From an uncultured Porphyromonadaceae bacterium (lineage in GTDB: Bacteria > Bacteroidota > Bacteroidia > Bacteroidales > Muribaculaceae), in contig CAMWZB010000074.1 in the NCBI GenBank assembly GCA_947178655.1, positions 1-5,743 on the forward strand: 5,743 nucleotides of DNA. Reading direction: 5' to 3'. The notes under the pieces are model-generated. The model did no database searches. It was not told the origin of the DNA and saw only the letters and a list, made by a program, of their open reading frames with translations. A program made the translations under genes and the position numbers. Positions 4,295 to 5,743 of this stretch are shown piece after piece. The first letter of the stretch is position 1. Each line of letters begins with the position of its first letter.

Positions 4295-5743
4295 ATGGAC
4301 AAGGTCATCAGAGTATACTGCAAGAATGTGGAACGCGGCATCGATGTGCCCGGGGGCTCGACCCTCGGCGAGATTGCGCTTCTTTTGGGCGATGAGCTGC
4401 GCATGACTCCGATATGCTGCCGCGTGAACAACAAGACGGAGCCTCTGGACTATGCCGTCTATCAGCCAAAACAGATAGAGTATCAGGATTGTGTGACCGG
4501 TTCGGGGCCGCGCGTGTATACTCGCACACTGTGCATGTTGCTTTACGCCGCACTTGAAAGAACACGTCCTGGTTCGCGGCTGCGGATGGAGCACTCCGTC
4601 GCCCACGGTTACTACTGCCGTATCAAGGGTATGGAAGATGTGCCCGAAGAACTCCTTCGGGCTGTCGAGGCCGAGATGCGGAGGCTTGTTGAAGCCGATC
4701 TGCCGCTGACTCGGCATCAGGGGCTTACGACGGAGGTTGCCGATATGTTCGAGTCCAGGGGACTCGAATCGAAGGCCGAGCTGCTGCGGACGACGCGCGA
4801 ACTGTATTCGATATATTATACGCTGGAAGATGTGAGTGACAGCTACTACGGGGCTCTGGCGCCATCGACGGGAGCTGTCAGTGTGTTCGCGCTGCACAAG
4901 TACAAGCAGGGCTTCCTGCTGATGCCTTTTGACCCCGCCGCTCCGTGGCGACCGGCTCAGACAGTGGCTCAGGAGAAGATGTTCGGCGCTTTCACCGAGT
5001 ATCTTAACTTCAACAATATCATCGGCGTCCGCGACGTCGGCGAACTTAACCGCTGCATACAGCGCCACGAGGAAGCCAACCTCATCAATGTCGCCGAGGC
5101 TCTCCACGAGAAGGCTCTGGCGCATATCAGTGACGAGATAACGGCCCGTTACCGCCGCGGAGGCGCCCGTATAGTGCTTATCTCGGGTCCGTCATCGTCC
5201 GGCAAGACCACGACAACCAAACGCCTTGCCATACAACTGATGACTAATCTGCTTAAGCCGCAGATGATATCGCTTGACGATTACTTCGTTAACCGGGATA
5301 ACACACCGCGTGACTCTACGGGTGACTATGACTATGAGTCGCTGTACGCCCTTGATCTGGCTCAGTTCAATGCCGACCTTGCTTCGGTTCTTGCCGGAGA
5401 ACGGGTGCAACTTCCGACCTACAACTTCGAGACCGGGGAGCGGGAGTATCGCGGCAACAGTATCAGACTTGAAGAGGGCTCTATTCTCCTTATCGAGGGT
5501 ATTCACGGTCTGAACCCTGAACTTACGTCGCTGATACCTGAAGAGATGAAGTTCAGGCTGTACGTATCGGCTCTTACAACACTGTCGATCGACGACCACA
5601 ACTGGATACCGACCACCGACACACGTCTGCTGCGCCGCATCATCCGCGACCACAAGTACCGTGGCACGTCGGCCGAATCGACTATCCGCCGATGGCCGAG
5701 TGTCCGCCGCGGCGAGGACAAGTGGATATTCCCATATCAGGAG
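4295..5743 (+). CDS. Nucleoside (uridine-type) kinase with ThrRS-like N-terminal region, 3' truncated
   Basis: The first 483 residues are present, and the frame is open to the right edge. Family members in Bacteroidota are about 550 residues, so roughly 70 are missing. Residues 1-65 resemble a TGS domain. Residues 75-200 resemble the second additional (editing-type) domain of threonyl-tRNA synthetase, with H100-S-V-A-H104. The kinase domain follows: Walker A G298-P-S-S-S-G-K304-T305, D328-D-Y, a Walker B-like I-L-L-I-E401-G-I-H404, and D442-T-R-L-L-R-R (442-448). It should phosphorylate uridine or cytidine to the monophosphate using ATP or GTP, in pyrimidine salvage in the cytosol. The role of the ThrRS-like part is unknown. 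The ATG at 4295 fits the family start and has no Shine-Dalgarno sequence. The 60-nt gap upstream (4235-4294) is A/T-rich near 4251-4285 but shows no TAnnTTTG element, so read-through from the glycosyltransferase gene is plausible. Confidence 0.92.
   Translation, partial: MDKVIRVYCKNVERGIDVPGGSTLGEIALLLGDELRMTPICCRVNNKTEPLDYAVYQPKQIEYQDCVTGSGPRVYTRTLCMLLYAALERTRPGSRLRMEHSVAHGYYCRIKGMEDVPEELLRAVEAEMRRLVEADLPLTRHQGLTTEVADMFESRGLESKAELLRTTRELYSIYYTLEDVSDSYYGALAPSTGAVSVFALHKYKQGFLLMPFDPAAPWRPAQTVAQEKMFGAFTEYLNFNNIIGVRDVGELNRCIQRHEEANLINVAEALHEKALAHISDEITARYRRGGARIVLISGPSSSGKTTTTKRLAIQLMTNLLKPQMISLDDYFVNRDNTPRDSTGDYDYESLYALDLAQFNADLASVLAGERVQLPTYNFETGEREYRGNSIRLEEGSILLIEGIHGLNPELTSLIPEEMKFRLYVSALTTLSIDDHNWIPTTDTRLLRRIIRDHKYRGTSAESTIRRWPSVRRGEDKWIFPYQE

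Noticed and set aside
4256..5125. Minus-strand open frame of 289 codons opposite the nucleoside kinase
   Set aside because: The plus-strand frame carries family motifs throughout and is open to the edge, while the minus frame shows no domain.
1..5743. CRISPR array, tRNA or rRNA gene, prophage or insertion sequence
   Set aside because: No spaced repeat array, cloverleaf, transposase motif or phage gene was seen; nearly all of the window is accounted for by five metabolic or envelope genes.

Overview
The window looks like ordinary chromosomal DNA from a gut-type member of the Bacteroidales (Bacteroidota), possibly Muribaculaceae or a relative. Four things point there. There are no Shine-Dalgarno sequences ahead of the starts. 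Promoters have the Bacteroidota form (TTTG, a spacer of 19-21, then TAnnTTTG). The nucleoside kinase has the ThrRS-like N-terminal extension familiar from Bacteroides-type genomes. A carboxy(nor)spermidine dehydrogenase is present, which serves the usual spermidine route in this group. Base composition is moderately GC-rich by eye. The family-level placement is inference.

Left part (1-960): a secreted M48-family zinc metalloprotease is encoded on the minus strand (178-960). It has a near-consensus promoter (992-1022) and an A/T-flanked hairpin just past its stop (123-153) that suits a terminator. Further left is a long near-perfect palindrome (61-101). It overlaps what looks like a second minus-strand promoter sharing a 13-bp core with the protease promoter. 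That promoter would serve a gene that runs off the left edge; only about 7 codons of it could lie in the window.

Right part (1108-5743): four genes read rightwards. They are a polytopic membrane protein of the LPG-synthase-TM/UPF0104 flippase-like family (1108-2145), carboxy(nor)spermidine dehydrogenase (2165-3361, 19 nt downstream and probably co-transcribed), a family 2 glycosyltransferase resembling LPS-core WaaE-type enzymes (3479-4234), and a nucleoside (uridine-type) kinase cut by the right edge (4295 onward). The 117-nt gap before the glycosyltransferase holds a strong 17-bp bulged stem and a second hairpin that competes with it for the same bases.

Functionally this is a mix of envelope and housekeeping genes: periplasmic protein quality control, a possible lipid-linked transport or flippase function, polyamine synthesis, LPS or glycan assembly, and pyrimidine salvage. 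I see no mobile element, CRISPR array, tRNA or rRNA gene, toxin-antitoxin pair or defence system. I did not find an undescribed multi-gene system. The items most worth a second look are the palindrome over the left promoter, the competing hairpins before the glycosyltransferase, and the ThrRS-like HSVAH motif in the kinase.
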